This document shows, piece after piece, positions 33,735 through 45,695 of a DNA stretch of 64,000 nt. This DNA is from Arbacia lixula (taxonomy: Eukaryota; Echinodermata; Echinoidea; Arbacioida; Arbaciidae): contig OZ022583.1 of NCBI GenBank assembly GCA_963669155.1, positions 12,594,359-12,658,358 of the forward strand, given 5' to 3'. The translations under genes were made by a program, and so were the position numbers. Under the pieces are notes generated by a model. It saw only the letters and a program-made list of their open reading frames with translations, made no database searches and was not told the DNA's origin. Position 1 is the stretch's first letter; the number at the start of each line of letters is the position of its first letter.

Positions 33735-34063
33735 TTTCTTCTTTTCCTCGTTTCTTCTTCGTCTTCTCCTCGTCCTTCTTCTTCTTCTTCTTCTTCTTCT
33801 TCTTCTTCTTCTTCTTTTTCTTCTTTTTTGTTATTGTTCTTGTTCTTCTTCTTTTCCTTCTTCTCCTTCTTCTTCTTCTTCTTCTTCTTTTTCTTCTTTT
33901 TTGTTATTGTTCTTGTTCTTCTCCTTCTTCTCCTTCTTCTTCTTCTTCTTCTTCTTCTATTTTTCTTCTTTTTTGTTCTTCTTCTTCTTCTTCTTCTTCT
34001 CCTTCTTCTTCTTCTTCTTCTTCTTCTTCTTCTTCTTCTTCTTCTTCTTCTTCTTCTTCTCTT
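33735..34063 (+). repeat. (CTT)n tract with a ~73 bp higher-order unit
   Basis: Within the CTT array a block TTTTTCTTCTTTTTTGTTAT occurs near 33816 and again 73 bp later. A third, partial copy (TTTTTCTTCTTTTTTGTTC) lies another 72 bp on, near 33960. A nested minisatellite inside a trinucleotide array. Confidence 0.9.
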
Positions 34064-34436
34064 TCACCCCTTTCATCTGCAGCTCCTCACGTCCCCCCTT
34101 CTTCCCCTCTACACCCTTCTCTCCTTCCATTATCCTCAAACCTGAATCTCCACTCTTCAATATCCTCCATACCCATCTCCCTGCCTCTCCCATCTACCTA
34201 GCCGCAGTGCCGTGTCACTACTGGTTACTTAAGAAGACCTGGAAGCTTTGGGTAAGATGCAATTAATACCGCGAACAACAGAAAGACAAGTGGACAAGCA
34301 TGCTTTGCCCGGGGGCTACTGCTATCGATTCATCGCGTCAATCGATACAGCTTATGTCGGAGCAAAATGAAATTGTATGTTGTGAAATATATCGATGATG
34401 CAAGGGATAATGGAGGTGATCATATACATACGGGGA

Positions 34437-34830
34437 TGGCGAGAGCGAAGTTGATTGCGATATCAGTGTCATTGATGCTGGTGGTAGCGGTAGTAGTGGT
34501 GATGATAATAATGATGCAGATGATAATGATAGTAATGATAATGATGATGGCGATTATGATGGTGACGAGGATGGTTAAGATGATAGTGATGAAGATGATG
34601 GTGGTAATGGTTATGTTTATGAAGATAGTGATAATGATGGTGGTGATGATGGTGATGATGATAAACTTATGATGATGGTAGTGATGCTAATATGAATATG
34701 GTGATGATTTTGATTGTGATAGTGAAAATAACGACGATGATGATGATGATGGTGAAAATGATGCAAAAGCCGGTGCTGATAATTGTGATGTTCTTGGTGG
34801 TGATAGTGTAGGAGATAACTACTTGGCGAT
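34437..34830 (+). repeat. Degenerate (GAT/ATG)n repeat
   Basis: Imperfect GAT/GGT/AAT triplets. Poly-Met/Val frames and the His/Ile frames on the other strand are repeat translations. Confidence 0.85.
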
Positions 34831-35225
34831 GAACGTGAAGCCAATTACGTAATCGTTTCATTTCAATCTCAGCAGTTTACAGTCCCTATGCAAAGAAGGG
34901 CTCGGAAAAAAACTGTTATTTCAATTACTGCAAATATTTCAATTACTGCAAATTATGATGATGGTAGTGATGCTAATATGAATATGGTGATGATTTTGAT
35001 TGTGATAGTGAAAATAACGACGATGATGATGATGATGGTGAAAATGATGCAAAAGCCGGTGCTGATAATTGTGATGTTCTTGGTGGTGATAGTGTAGGAG
35101 ATAACTACTTGGCGATGAACGTGAAGCCAATTACGTAATCGTTTCATTTCAATCTCAGCAGTTTACAGTCCCTATGCAAAGAAGGGCTCGGAAAAAAACT
35201 GTTATTTCAATTACTGCAAATATTT
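34667..35225. repeat. Tandem duplication, 286 bp period, 273 bp identical
   Basis: 34667-34939 and 34953-35225 are identical as far as I can read, and include both repetitive GAT sequence and about 100 bp of unique sequence (TTACGTAATCGTTTCATTTC, CAGTCCCTATGCAAAGAAGG). The junction carries a 16 bp duplication of TTTCAATTACTGCAAA. Either a very recent duplication or an assembly artefact. Confidence 0.95.
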
Positions 35226-35367
35226 ACCAATAATAATGAGGTCTGCGAGTTATTTTGGTCCAAACTACAAATAGTCCGTAGACTATGTACACACAATCTG
35301 TGACCTTTCTCTCCTCCTTTCGAAGAATCAACGTTACAAGCTGTGACATAACCAATAAACCCAACTT

Positions 35368-35452
35368 TGACGTCATCCGATGAGCGATTGTGACGTCATA
35401 CACAGTACTAACCACATGACCTTGATGTCACGCATTATAATGTATTACGTAG
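35368..35452. promoter_or_regulatory. Cluster of CRE/ATF-type sites
   Basis: Two perfect palindromes TGACGTCA at 35368-35375 and 35391-35398 (23 bp apart, about two helical turns), a near-CRE TGATGTCA at 35423-35430 and a TTACGTA half-type at 35445-35451. CREB/ATF proteins bind TGACGTCA across animals. Function here is inferred from clustering only. Confidence 0.4.
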
Positions 35453-35705
35453 GCATTAAGAATTGTGGATAGGGTTAAGACACTTTTTAATCAATCGCAG
35501 TACATGTAAATGAGGATGACTGACACGCAAGTCGATACCTCGGGTATAGCAGCTAACATGTCACCGGGTAATGATCTAGCATCAATTACGAAGCTCGAAC
35601 AATTAAGACAGTATTACTCAACTTCTACCATCAATGACATGTCTGATACAAATAAAATTTCCTCGAGAACGTGAAGTGGCATTCCTTTTTGGAAATGATA
35701 GATGT

Positions 35706-35800
35706 TTAAAATGTTTATGCGCCATTGGTGCTTTTTTGCAAAAGTTATACACACAAAACCCATAGAGATTCCATTATTCTGGAACACAAAGGACTACTAA
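35706..35800. mobile_element. Family 1 mini-element (right border CTAA)
   Basis: 95 bp: GTTTAAAATGTTTATGCGCC at the left, ATTGGTGCTTTTTTGCAAAA and TATACACACAAAACCCATAG inside, GGAACACAAAGGACTACTAA at the right. The left flank resembles the copy at 49975. Confidence 0.6.
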
Positions 35801-36053
35801 AGCAGACACTAAATGCAAATTGGTTTTGTTGAGCTGTTTTAAGCAGAATATCTCAATTTACAATGTGCATTTCATAGGTGAGTAACATATCCTACATATC
35901 ATAATGATACAACAGATATAATTTGGTAATACAATATACAAAGTTAAAATAAGTGAGTCGCAAAGCTATATTTCTGGCTACTTTTAGAGACAGTCGGACA
36001 AAAGAACAGTTACGTATTGGTTGTTTGTATGACACTTTCTGCCTCTCTCTATA

Positions 36054-36056
<3 letters not shown>

Positions 36057-36107
<51 letters not shown>

Positions 36108-36146
36108 TCTCTATCTATCTCTCTCTCTCTCACACAAACACACACA

Positions 36147-36184
<38 letters not shown>

Positions 36185-36232
36185 CTCTCTCTCTCTCTCT
36201 CTCTCTTTCCATCTCTCTTCATCTCTCTTAGT
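36057..36232 (+). repeat. Compound (CT)n-(CA)n-(CT)n microsatellite
   Basis: CT array to about 36130, CA array at about 36131-36180, CT array at about 36181-36230. The symmetric arrangement is unusual. Confidence 0.95.
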
Positions 36233-36239
36233 TTGACAG

Positions 36240-36660
36240 AAATTACTTCCACGATCATCAACGACAAATTAAAGATAAACAGAAACATGTTAGACAGGGA
36301 AATGAGGAATGATGAGGACAAAGTCAAGACAAATGCGAAAGACAGTGTGGATGCAAATAAGGAGGGGAGAATAAAGAGTAGATAGTAAGGAAGCAGAAGA
36401 AACAAAAGAATGAAAAGAAATAATAGGGAAGAATAAGAAAAGAAGAGAGAGAGAAGGAAGGAGGTAGTTTTACAGCAGAGAAAGCATGTACAACGTTCGT
36501 AAGAAGAAGGAGATGAAAAAGGAACAGATGGATGAACTTGAAGAATAGAAGAAAAAAATGATTCAATTGTATATCGTAAATCCAACTCATGCCATGTCAC
36601 CGTTTTTCAAATAAAAATTATGTGGCACCTCAGATAGCCAAAAAAAAAAAAAAAAAAAAA
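36240..36660 (+). pseudogene. Possible retroposed transcript end (AATAAA plus A21)
   Basis: AATAAA at 36610-36615 lies 25 nt before an uninterrupted A21 at 36640-36660, the spacing expected of a reverse-transcribed polyadenylated RNA. Upstream to about 36240 is A-rich sequence. A frame ending at 36385 has mixed Lys/Asp/Asn composition but no recognisable family. No flanking target duplication was found, so an A-rich microsatellite next to a chance AATAAA is the alternative. Confidence 0.3.
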
Positions 36661-36759
36661 CAGGCTTGGAAGGCAGTTCAAAAACAGGAACGCTATTGCA
36701 CACAGGCGGGCGTCTATGTAAAACATGTACATATCTAAACTGTCCTCGCACTCTCTAAC

Positions 36760-36978
36760 TCACCTGTGACGTCACCAGGGGCATGAAAGCATCACCTTGG
36801 CGTCACGGTCAATTTGTGGAGCGCGGGAAAGCAGTGATCATGGGATTATGGGTAGTGAGAAGACCGCTCGATGTGACGTAGGCGGTTTGTGAACGTGCAC
36901 TGTGATATGACAGCTCATCGCCTGCTAGTGCAGTACTAGGGTTGGGAAGGAGACGGGATGGGGGGGGGGGGGGGGGGG
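36760..36978. promoter_or_regulatory. CRE-containing GC-moderate block ending in G19
   Basis: TGACGTCA at 36767-36774, GGCGTCACGG near 36798 and TGTGACGTAGGC near 36872 lie within 110 bp. The sequence CATGGGATTATGGGTAGTG lies between them. A 19-base G run follows at 36960-36978. The clustering suggests a regulatory element; no transcript is identified. Confidence 0.3.
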
Positions 36979-37695
36979 ACTGGTTTTAGGGCCCCCAACC
37001 CCCTTCCTCAGTATCAAAGCAGTTGAATGATCCATAAATACGCGCACAAGACAGAGCAGGGCGCCCTTAATTGTAAAGCAGTTTTATAACTGAATGTGCA
37101 TCCGTTTATGTAAGAAATGAAAACAAAATCATTAATGAAATCCATCTTCTATTTATACCTCCTTCAGACAAAGTTACTGGTTGTCACACGTCCGTTTCTT
37201 TAGATTGTTATTGTTCAAACTGTCTCAATACATTCAATCGCTACTTGTTTATTAAGGGTATGTAGCCCGATCATTGTAATATTTTGTCATATTTGCCAGA
37301 CTAAAGAACGGACCACAAAACGGTATCGCAGATGTTTGAAATTCTTTGAAAGTAATGCTAGACGTCACAACATTTTCCGATCGGCACGCGTTGAGCTGAG
37401 CCGGCAGGTCCCGCGGGATGTTAATCATAGAAATGAAACATTTTTACTAGGTCATAATCATGTGCAGCGTGTAGATGGATGAGAGACGTATGGGTAACGT
37501 GATGACAGAAATGTATATGTTCTCTGCCCGACAACTGAAGACAGCGAGGTCATGTGATTGCGCCAGAAAGTGTGCCGTAGTTACATTTCTACATTTCTAT
37601 ACAAGCAGGATCAAGGAGCTTATATCGGATAGTAAGCGCAGAGAGAAAAATAAAATCAAATACGCTTTTGGATAAAGAAAGAGGAAGAGGAAGGC
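36979..37695. other. Unique sequence, no feature seen
   Basis: AT-rich unique DNA. No gene or repeat recognised. Confidence 0.4.
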
Positions 37696-37698
37696 AGA

Positions 37699-37756
<58 letters not shown>

Positions 37757-37772
37757 GAGACAGAGAGAGAGT

Positions 37773-37806
<34 letters not shown>
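37696..37806 (+). repeat. (GA)n microsatellite
   Basis: About 110 bp of GAGA with a few GACA interruptions. Confidence 0.95.
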
Positions 37807-38144
37807 AGGTGGGGGGTATGATAATTCTGATAATAGGAGAAAAGGGTGAGGGAGGTAAAGATTAAAAAGGGGAAAAGAGAGAAAAAAATCAGATGAATAC
37901 AAGTGTAAATTGTTTCTTTGTTTGTGAGTGTATGTGTAATTGTGTGGTAGTTTATTTTCGTTGTTTTTTGAGGGATATCGGATAAAAGTATGACACTTAA
38001 TATCCTGCCAGATATGCTGCACGTTATACCCCTGGCTACATCGATATGCCCATCTCACCTGTTCGTGTACCCTGCATTGAACACACGGAGTAGTATCGGA
38101 TGACCCCAGGGGCTTTCCCGCCAAAATGAATCTTTTCCCCTTGT

Positions 38145-38187
38145 CTATCTCTCTCTGTCTGTCTCTGTCTCTGTCTGTCTGTCTCCC

Positions 38188-38249
<62 letters not shown>

Positions 38250-38458
38250 CCTCTCCTCTTTTCTCTGTAATGTTCTCTTTCTCTCTCTGTCTCTCTTTAC
38301 CTCTCCCACCCCTTTCTCACATACTCTCTCTCTTTTCCTCCCTATCTTTTTTTTCCTCTCAATCTCTCCACCCACCTCACATCCCGTCTCTATCCTCCCC
38401 CCCCTCTCTCTCTCTCTCTCTCTTTCTCTCTCAGCCCCCCCCCTCTCTCTCTCTGACT
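38145..38458 (+). repeat. (CT)n / (CTGT)n pyrimidine tract
   Basis: CT array with a clean (CTGT)n run at about 38188-38217 and C-rich interruptions later. Confidence 0.95.
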
Positions 38459-40980
38459 GACAACAGGTCATAATATGATGACATGCGTGATTCTCACTGA
38501 TTCCTCAAAACAAAAAGGTAATGTTGCTGTTTTCATCGTTGATAACTTCCGTGTGATTGTGTATGAGTGAGAACCAAAGTCACTAATTGTCACTTCTATG
38601 ACATTACGATGAATGCATATTCCACCACGTGGTTATGTTGATCTACCGCCCATCATCGTCAACTTTCCAACGCTGCTACTTGTATCCTTTCTCCTCTTTT
38701 CGCCCCTCATCATTTATCTTCTGTCAATCACTCATACAAGTTTACAAAGTCACTTCGTCCCCGTCTAACCCGCTTATTGACACGAAGCAACCCAAGGGCA
38801 AGCTGAAACTACATCAATATGATACCAATACTGACTTTCACTTATTGCGCAAACTACGGACCAGTCGACGACAAAATTACAACTGGCCCATCAAGAAGGA
38901 GGATTTACCACATATTTTGGCTTGTATTGTTACAGAACTGGCATGGAAAATGATAAAAGCATAGACAACATCATGGCGTGCGTATAGGATTGGCTGGATT
39001 TACCATCGAGAGGGCTTGTTGTTAGCGACGTGTGTTGTTTTACTGTAAACTATCTGACAACGCTTCGCACTACCTAGAAGCACAAAATGAATATGATATC
39101 ATGAACTTCCAAGAGTTGTTCGAATCAATATTTGCTCATATTCTGAGAAAGATGTGGAAATGGCTTTTAAGCCCTAACATAGAAAAAAAAATGACCTCGG
39201 TCATTATTACACACTTGCATCGCCGTTTAACTACAATAAAGGGAAAATTGTCTCAATACTTTGAATTAATAAGACGCAATTTACATTTGCTTTTCTTGGA
39301 AATGTCTTAGTCATGTTTAACCTTGTGTAAGAAGAATCGTATGAGTGAAGCATCTTTCTCGCAATCCTTCTTCGCCCTTGATCGATCAATATTCATAAAT
39401 GGTCATTTGATGTCAACTGGAGGGCAGCAGCGGGCGTCTATTGTTTTTAAAACAATGAGATGAGTGATTAATTGACCGTAGCTAACTAAGGTACTGATTA
39501 GAGGGAATAAACCTTGGTGTATCACGTTTAGTCCGTGAATCTTAAAGAGAGCAACCCACACTACAGATATAGACGCATGCCAGTGATTTTACACAACGTC
39601 GTCACGTCATGTTACAAGTAAAATATGCACGCTTGACTTGGTGCCAATGTCTCTTTTGGAAGTGGAAAGATAATTAGAGGGAAGAAAGAGGTATTGTTAA
39701 AGAGCAGAGGGAGGAAGTAGAAGATGGGGAGGAGGAAGAGAAAGAGAAAACGATTGAAGAAGCGATAGGAATTGTCAGATAGCGTAGAAGAAGGAGAAGA
39801 GAAAAGAAGAAATAGGGCGCGAATGGGAGGGAGGTGCACGAGGAACAGAAGAATGGAAGGTGAAGAAAGTGAGAAGGAACAAAAGTTAAAAAGATTGAAA
39901 GAGGGAGAAGATTTCACGGTAAAGATAACGGATGTCAGAGTTCATAATCCTTTAGAACGCAATCTATATCATTTCTCCGTCAGAAAGGCATCGTGAAATT
40001 TAAAATCTCCCTACAAACCGTTAATCGATTGTAAGCGCTTAAGTGTTGCTTTTGCATTTTGAATGATTAGGAAGTTGCAATAAATACACACTGTCTTAGA
40101 ATTCTTCAATTTGCTTTGCTATGTGCACACATCGTGGTTTCTTTTTCAATAGAAGACATTCCACCACAGCCCATCTCAAATTGATGATCTTATCTTTGTC
40201 TTGTTTGTATGCTCTTTGGTACAAATGTACTGGAAATGCACCACTTATTCACCATGTTCAAGTTAAATACTTTAATACTTCTGAACGCAAACATACATAC
40301 ATGTATTGGGAATAAGAACTATTATATAGATACACCAATACAGAGGAGTGGGGGTTGGCCTAATGTAATATAATGGCAAATGTTGACAAGCACTGATCAA
40401 AGATTTCGAGTAAACTATAACAATTACATTGGCAACCAATCAGTCAGGGTTCTTCATTAATCGTATCGACCTTTCAATGACGCATAAACGCAGTGGGTGT
40501 GAGTAGCGACCTTGCTTACAACTCTTGTCACTTTTTCACGATCGCCAAGCAAATGTTCAGCATGGTCAGTCCTCATAAGAAGCTCCACGTTGCTCTACAA
40601 CAATCTTAAATGAAGATGAATCGATTGCCATATAAGTGCTTATCAAGTGAGCGATCGATTAATGGCATGCTAGGCCTGCTGCTGTGGTTCCGTCGTGATT
40701 CAGTGATTAATACCAATCGATTGCCAACATGTCGACAAGAGCCCGCGTCACACCACTGTTCGAGATCTTATATTGTTTTTTTTTATGGTTCCAGTAGACG
40801 CAGAGATATGCTAGTCCATAAAAGTACCAAGAAGAATTGGCTCAATACAGTATGTTTTCTCGGAATCTGATTGTGTGTTTATATGTCTTTTCACAACAGA
40901 AAAAATATAAATTCTGTAACAACTTTTCTCTATCCTCTATATTTCCAATCTTATTTCTAGGACAAATTTTACAATGAGAC
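38459..40980. other. Unique sequence with two unassigned frames
   Basis: Largely AT-rich. Frames at 38629-38964 (111 codons) and 39032-39310 (92 codons) are free of simple repeats and follow one another in different frames. Neither shows a domain, and no strong splice pair connects them. A purine-rich stretch lies at 39660-39905. Confidence 0.3.
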
Positions 40981-40996
40981 TATCATCATCATCATT

Positions 40997-41029
<33 letters not shown>

Positions 41030-41030
41030 T
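40981..41030 (+). repeat. (ATC)n microsatellite
   Basis: About 15 ATC units with one ATT interruption. Confidence 0.95.
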
Positions 41031-41717
41031 TCCATGTCGATGTCTTCGAGGTATGATTTTTCAAAGAGTATGATAAACTCCACGGCACAACCTAAATAGC
41101 GTGATTAATTCAGAATGGGGCCGCGACACCATGCAACAACGGTGTAGCTGGAGATGAAAACACAGATCAGTGAAAAAAAAAAAAACGTAATTCGATCACG
41201 TGATCAAGGTAGATCGAAGCACGTGTAAGAATGTGTGCCTGAGGAACACGAATGAGAAACGAAATACGTATCGGAAATACCACAGGGTGATAAAAGGAGA
41301 TAATTCAAAAGGCTACTTCCAGATCTGGCGCATGAGCGCACGTTCATCAACACGACACCGTCGATAACACGATTTGCAATGACGCAGTCGGGTTCGCGCC
41401 TTGTCGTTAGCCCGGTGTGGCGTGGCCTTTCCGAATTGATATCGACCCTCCTCGGACGGTTTTACTTTGAAAAAGTCGCCAGTGTGTCATTAATTAATGG
41501 CGGTATTAATCACCAATCAGCTGGTGATTACTCCTGGTCAAGACATGAATGGATTGATCCATAGGACTCGTTAACCTGTTAACGCGATGGGGCTCCGGCA
41601 TTGTCACGTGATTGTTTGAGATCGATGATGCGGCCATAACAACATGTATCATCCTGAATCACGGTTGTAATTCTGCCGAACATAAACACGATAGCAACGA
41701 AACAAGGGAAAATATCA

Positions 41718-41719
<2 letters not shown>
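41031..41719. other. Unique sequence with an enhancer-like block
   Basis: 41330-41600 is CpG-containing and holds TTAATTAATGG, GGTATTAATCACC and CAATCAGCTGGTGATTAC: homeodomain-type TAAT/ATTA words plus an E-box CAGCTG. This could be a conserved non-coding element; conservation cannot be judged from one sequence. Confidence 0.25.
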
Positions 41720-41758
<39 letters not shown>

Positions 41759-41896
41759 CTCTCTTTCTCTTTCGCTACCCCTTCTCCTTTCATGTTTCTT
41801 CTTTTTCTGTCTTCCCCCTCTCTCACAGCTCTCACACGTTCTTTCTCTCTCTTTATCTCTCTCTCCCTATCTCACCTCTCTCTCTCTCTCTATCTC

Positions 41897-41947
<51 letters not shown>

Positions 41948-41985
41948 TCCCTATCTCACCCCCTCTCTCTATCTCTCTCTTCATA
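41720..41985 (+). repeat. (CT)n polypyrimidine tract
   Basis: Two long CT arrays (about 41720-41752 and 41900-41943) joined by degenerate CT-rich sequence, with CTCTATCTCACC blocks repeating near 41866-41900 and 41950. Confidence 0.95.
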
Positions 41986-42787
41986 CCTTCCTCATTGTCG
42001 TTGAGTTCCTATCCTCCCCTTTTTCTCTCTCATAACGTTTTACTTGTGCATGAACAAATATATATTTCCTTTTCGTTATTTTTAGGTCTTCAGGGGGTTA
42101 TTTGCTTAACATCCTTTTCTATGTAGAGTGTACAAATATTTGTTTATTTAAACACGTATCTGCAAAATTGGTTACGTGCACCATATTTTCAGTATAGCCG
42201 TCTGTATTATCACAGAGAACAACGCGATTTTACTGAGTGTAGCTACACTATCAAACGGAGACCGAATACATTAATCCACCTTAATAAATAAGTGATTGAG
42301 CTAATACATATTACAATATTACATTTGTGTTAGTGAAATTCACTTTGCACGATCAACCATCCTCATTCCATCTGCGTGACATTGTTTTCATACTTCAAAA
42401 AAATAAACAATTTTACCAGATTTTTCCTCAAATCCTACCTTTACAATACTCATTGTGACCCTAAATCACATTGTTCTTTATTTCTCTCCCACTTTCGCAA
42501 TAACACACCTTTTTTCGTTTAGTTTCCCCTTTTTACTATCCTTCCAAATGAATACAGTGTCTTTAGTACATAACATACCAATTTCTTGAATGCATCTCAC
42601 CCAACAAGCCAAGCATAACTGAGATCATTTTCTTTTCCTCTTCAATCAAACTATTTAAAACAATCGTATTATTTAAGTTGTTCTTTGTCTTTGTTAGTGA
42701 AATCTGAATTTTATGCACATGTGTTATTATAATTCGAATCATTCTTCAAAATAATCATTTTCATTACTACTACTATTAATATCATTA
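41986..42787. other. AT-rich unique sequence, no feature seen
   Basis: Strongly AT-rich. Nothing recognised. Confidence 0.4.
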
Positions 42788-42927
42788 TAGTAATTATTAG
42801 TAATATTGTATTATATTATTGTTTTATTGCATTATTCATTCAATAAACAATTGAATTATAATAATTATTATCAATATTGTATTATATTACTGTTTTATTG
42901 CATTAGTTATTAAATAAACAATTGAAT
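42788..42927. repeat. AT-rich tandem duplication, 71 bp period
   Basis: AATATTGTATTATATTA begins at 42802 and again at 42873, and each unit ends with AATAAACAATTGAAT. The two copies differ at several positions, so the duplication is older than the one at 34.7 kb. Confidence 0.85.
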
Positions 42928-43947
42928 ACATTTCAATGTAATACCAAAGATGACACGCTTAGTTTAGAATGTCATGATTTCAAGTATGAGGCAACAGTTG
43001 GAATCTTAGATTTCCCGAGGGAATTCTCATTGTCATTGCCTGCAGGTAGCAACAGTTTATACTCACAGACGGCAAGATTAATGATTCTACAATTGGACAG
43101 CGCGGAGCAATCGACTTTCTCATCACGTCTGGAACTAGGGTTTTGCAATTGCCAATATCACAGAAATTGAAAGAGATTGTCTACGTCACAAGTCGAGAAA
43201 AATAAAAGCCGCGTGCTGGTTCGTCGGGTAAGAAGGCGTCCAAAAGTGGATGGTTGGTCAAAGATATCCGTCGTTTTATATAGGCTGCGAGGGATAGTGG
43301 CTATTATTGGGATTCTACTGAATTATTTGTTGCAGAAGAGCACTCATGAATGTAGAATATCGATTATGGCTGATTAGGTAGCGTGAACAAGTGCTAGTTA
43401 AGGCGGGGAGTTAAGATATGCGAGTACATTATCATAATCATCATCATCATCATCACCAAACTAAACCGTATCATCATGTTCGTCAGCATAATCATTGTCA
43501 ATACCCCTCGGGTACAACATTAGCCTCTTACGTTACCTCCAATTAATCCACAATAACCCGCTTGAGGGGGTAGGTAGGGGTATGATATCGCCCTCCATAT
43601 CACGAGATAATGTTTTGAAGTTATTCTTGACGTGGACTGTTCCGTAGCAATCACAAAAGCCATAAACATGGAGAAATCAGTAAACAGGTACATGATGAAG
43701 ACTGCTTCCTTCCAAATTTGGTCTCGAAAACGTTATTATACGAATATTTTGTAAACCCCCCAAATTGTGATTTCCTACTGAGATCCACGTATGTACAAAT
43801 GATACAAACACTGTACCTGTGGTACAGTTAGACTTACCCTTCAAAATTTAAACTAGACCGGTTTGAGAATTTCCATGCAGAATCAATGTTCACCTAAAAG
43901 AGTTTCTCGTTTCAACAGACTTTGAATGGATGCAATGACTGGTGAAG
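42928..43947. other. Unique sequence with short ATC repeat
   Basis: A short (ATC)n lies at 43434-43458. The frame at 42922-43170 is of average composition without a domain. Nothing else. Confidence 0.4.
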
Positions 43948-44138
43948 GGGGGGGGGGGGGGAGGGGGTGTATGCATCCTGCCCCTCCTCCCGCTTTAAGA
44001 TTGATATAATCGTTTGTTACATGAATAACTCAAAAACCTACAATAATGAACAAGAGTACACGTGTGTGGATATGAGTGTGAAATGGGGATGGAGGGGTGG
44101 GGTGGGGGTGGGGGGGGGGGGGGGTGGAGGAGGGGGTA
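43948..44138 (+). repeat. G-rich tracts with quadruplex potential
   Basis: A G12 run near 43948-43959 and a denser block at 44086-44138 (GGGGTGGGGTGGGGGTGGGG followed by a G13 run). Confidence 0.8.
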
Positions 44139-44355
44139 TCGCACCTATACATACAAACTTCAATGAACATAGTGTTGCCTCTCGTGAATAAAGTTTGCCT
44201 AATCTTGTCGGGTAATGGATTAACTGGAGGGTGCGGAAGAAGATGATGTTGCCCCCGGGTTACTTTTCCGGTATACCTGCGCACGATTTTCGTTACCTAT
44301 AGCACTGGGCAATGAATTGAAAATAGCTACCAATTTCCTTCCCCCCGAGTTGTTG

Positions 44356-44363
44356 TATATAAG
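44356..44363 (+). promoter_or_regulatory. TATA-box word
   Basis: TATATAAG at 44356-44363, about 110 bp upstream of the CTCF-like site. No start site or exon is visible, so this is a motif match only. Confidence 0.15.
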
Positions 44364-44466
44364 GTCGATCGTGCGACCCCCTTACTTTCGACATGTTTCA
44401 TTAAGAGAGAAAGGAACAAACGAAAAAAAAAAAAAAAATGGTCTCACAAAACTGTGCTTAAACTTA

Positions 44467-44480
44467 CCACTAGATGGCGC
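44467..44480 (+). promoter_or_regulatory. CTCF core consensus site
   Basis: CCACTAGATGGCGC matches the core CTCF consensus CCASYAGRKGGCRS at every position. CTCF and its zinc-finger recognition of this core are conserved across bilaterian animals. By base-composition arithmetic a full match is expected only a few times per hundred windows of this size. It could mark a boundary or loop anchor if the species has a typical CTCF. Confidence 0.45.
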
Positions 44481-45339
44481 TACTGTGCATGCACCAGTGA
44501 GTTAAACTCATTTTTAGGCCATGTACAGTGGTACATAGACGACTTAAATTCTTGATTGTATATGTGTACAGTAAATGAAGAACCTCTTAACGACAATTTG
44601 CGACAAGGGTGAGATGCAGTCATGAATAATAACATGTAGTTCAACGACCAAAATAGATTGAAACCCGGCCGTGCAGAAAGTTTCTAAACACGAGTATTAG
44701 CATTATTTGTACATGCCCTGCTCTTGAATAGTTTGTAGTTTCTGTGGGTCTGAACCGCCAATATTTGCTAACGTGTTGTTTCACCAGTGAATCGGAAAAA
44801 AAATCTGCTTGATCGAGTAGTAATTCAAATTGACACGACGCATCATATAACAAAACCAAGTCTTGGCCTATATGACTTCCATTAGGTGATAAAGTAGCTA
44901 CTGTCTACTATTATTAAGTAATCGAGAAATAAATGTATACAGAACGAAACGACTGATCGATACTCGTATTACCGTGAGACATCAGTCAGCACATAATTGA
45001 GCCAATGCGTAGTTTCAGAAGGTTACAATGATATGCCATTCATCAAATTGAAGTTTAAAAGTTCAGGACATAAGGTCACCGCAGACACACGATATCGACG
45101 TGATTCTGCCCGCAGAAGTAAGGCCTACAACTGGAAGGGTGACGTCATTTTGTTTTTATATTATGGCTTTGCTCATCTTGTATTTTTGATCCAACCGTTG
45201 ACATTCCTACATGATGTAATATGGTTGCAATAAATTATTATGCGTATCTTCTTTTTGTTTTAAATGGGATGTACGTACAGTCAGAACCCCAACGTCGTTT
45301 ATGCTACAACACGACGGAATGGGATGGTGGAGGGGGAAA
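44481..45339. other. Unique sequence, no feature seen
   Basis: AT-rich unique DNA without gene or repeat. Confidence 0.4.
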
Positions 45340-45382
45340 TACAGCTCCTGCCCCCCCCCCCACCCCCCCACCTGCCCCCCGT
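45340..45382 (-). repeat. C-rich tract
   Basis: CCCCCCCCCC with CACCCCCCCA interruptions. G-quadruplex potential on the minus strand. Confidence 0.8.
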
Positions 45383-45462
45383 GGAGAGATCAATGTATCA
45401 CTCAGATTTCCAATGGCCCATTATGTCATAACAAAAAGAGATGGGTTGGTGCAACTGCTGCC

Positions 45463-45473
45463 CCCCCCCCCAT

Positions 45474-45509
<36 letters not shown>

Positions 45510-45607
45510 ACACACATATATATACACACACATGCTCTCTCTCTCTCACACACACACACACACTCACACACACACACTCACACACACACTCACACACACA
45601 AACACAC

Positions 45608-45667
<60 letters not shown>

Positions 45668-45695
45668 GCACCACACACACACACACACATACACA
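45463..45695 (+). repeat. Poly-C followed by long (CA)n microsatellite
   Basis: C10 at about 45463-45472, then CA array with (CT)n and (TA)n inserts at about 45515-45548. The longest pure CA run is near 45612-45664. Confidence 0.95.

Noticed and set aside
34667-35147. Two identical small minus-strand His/Ile-rich frames
   Set aside because: They are the two units of the tandem duplication of GAT-rich DNA, not paralogous genes.
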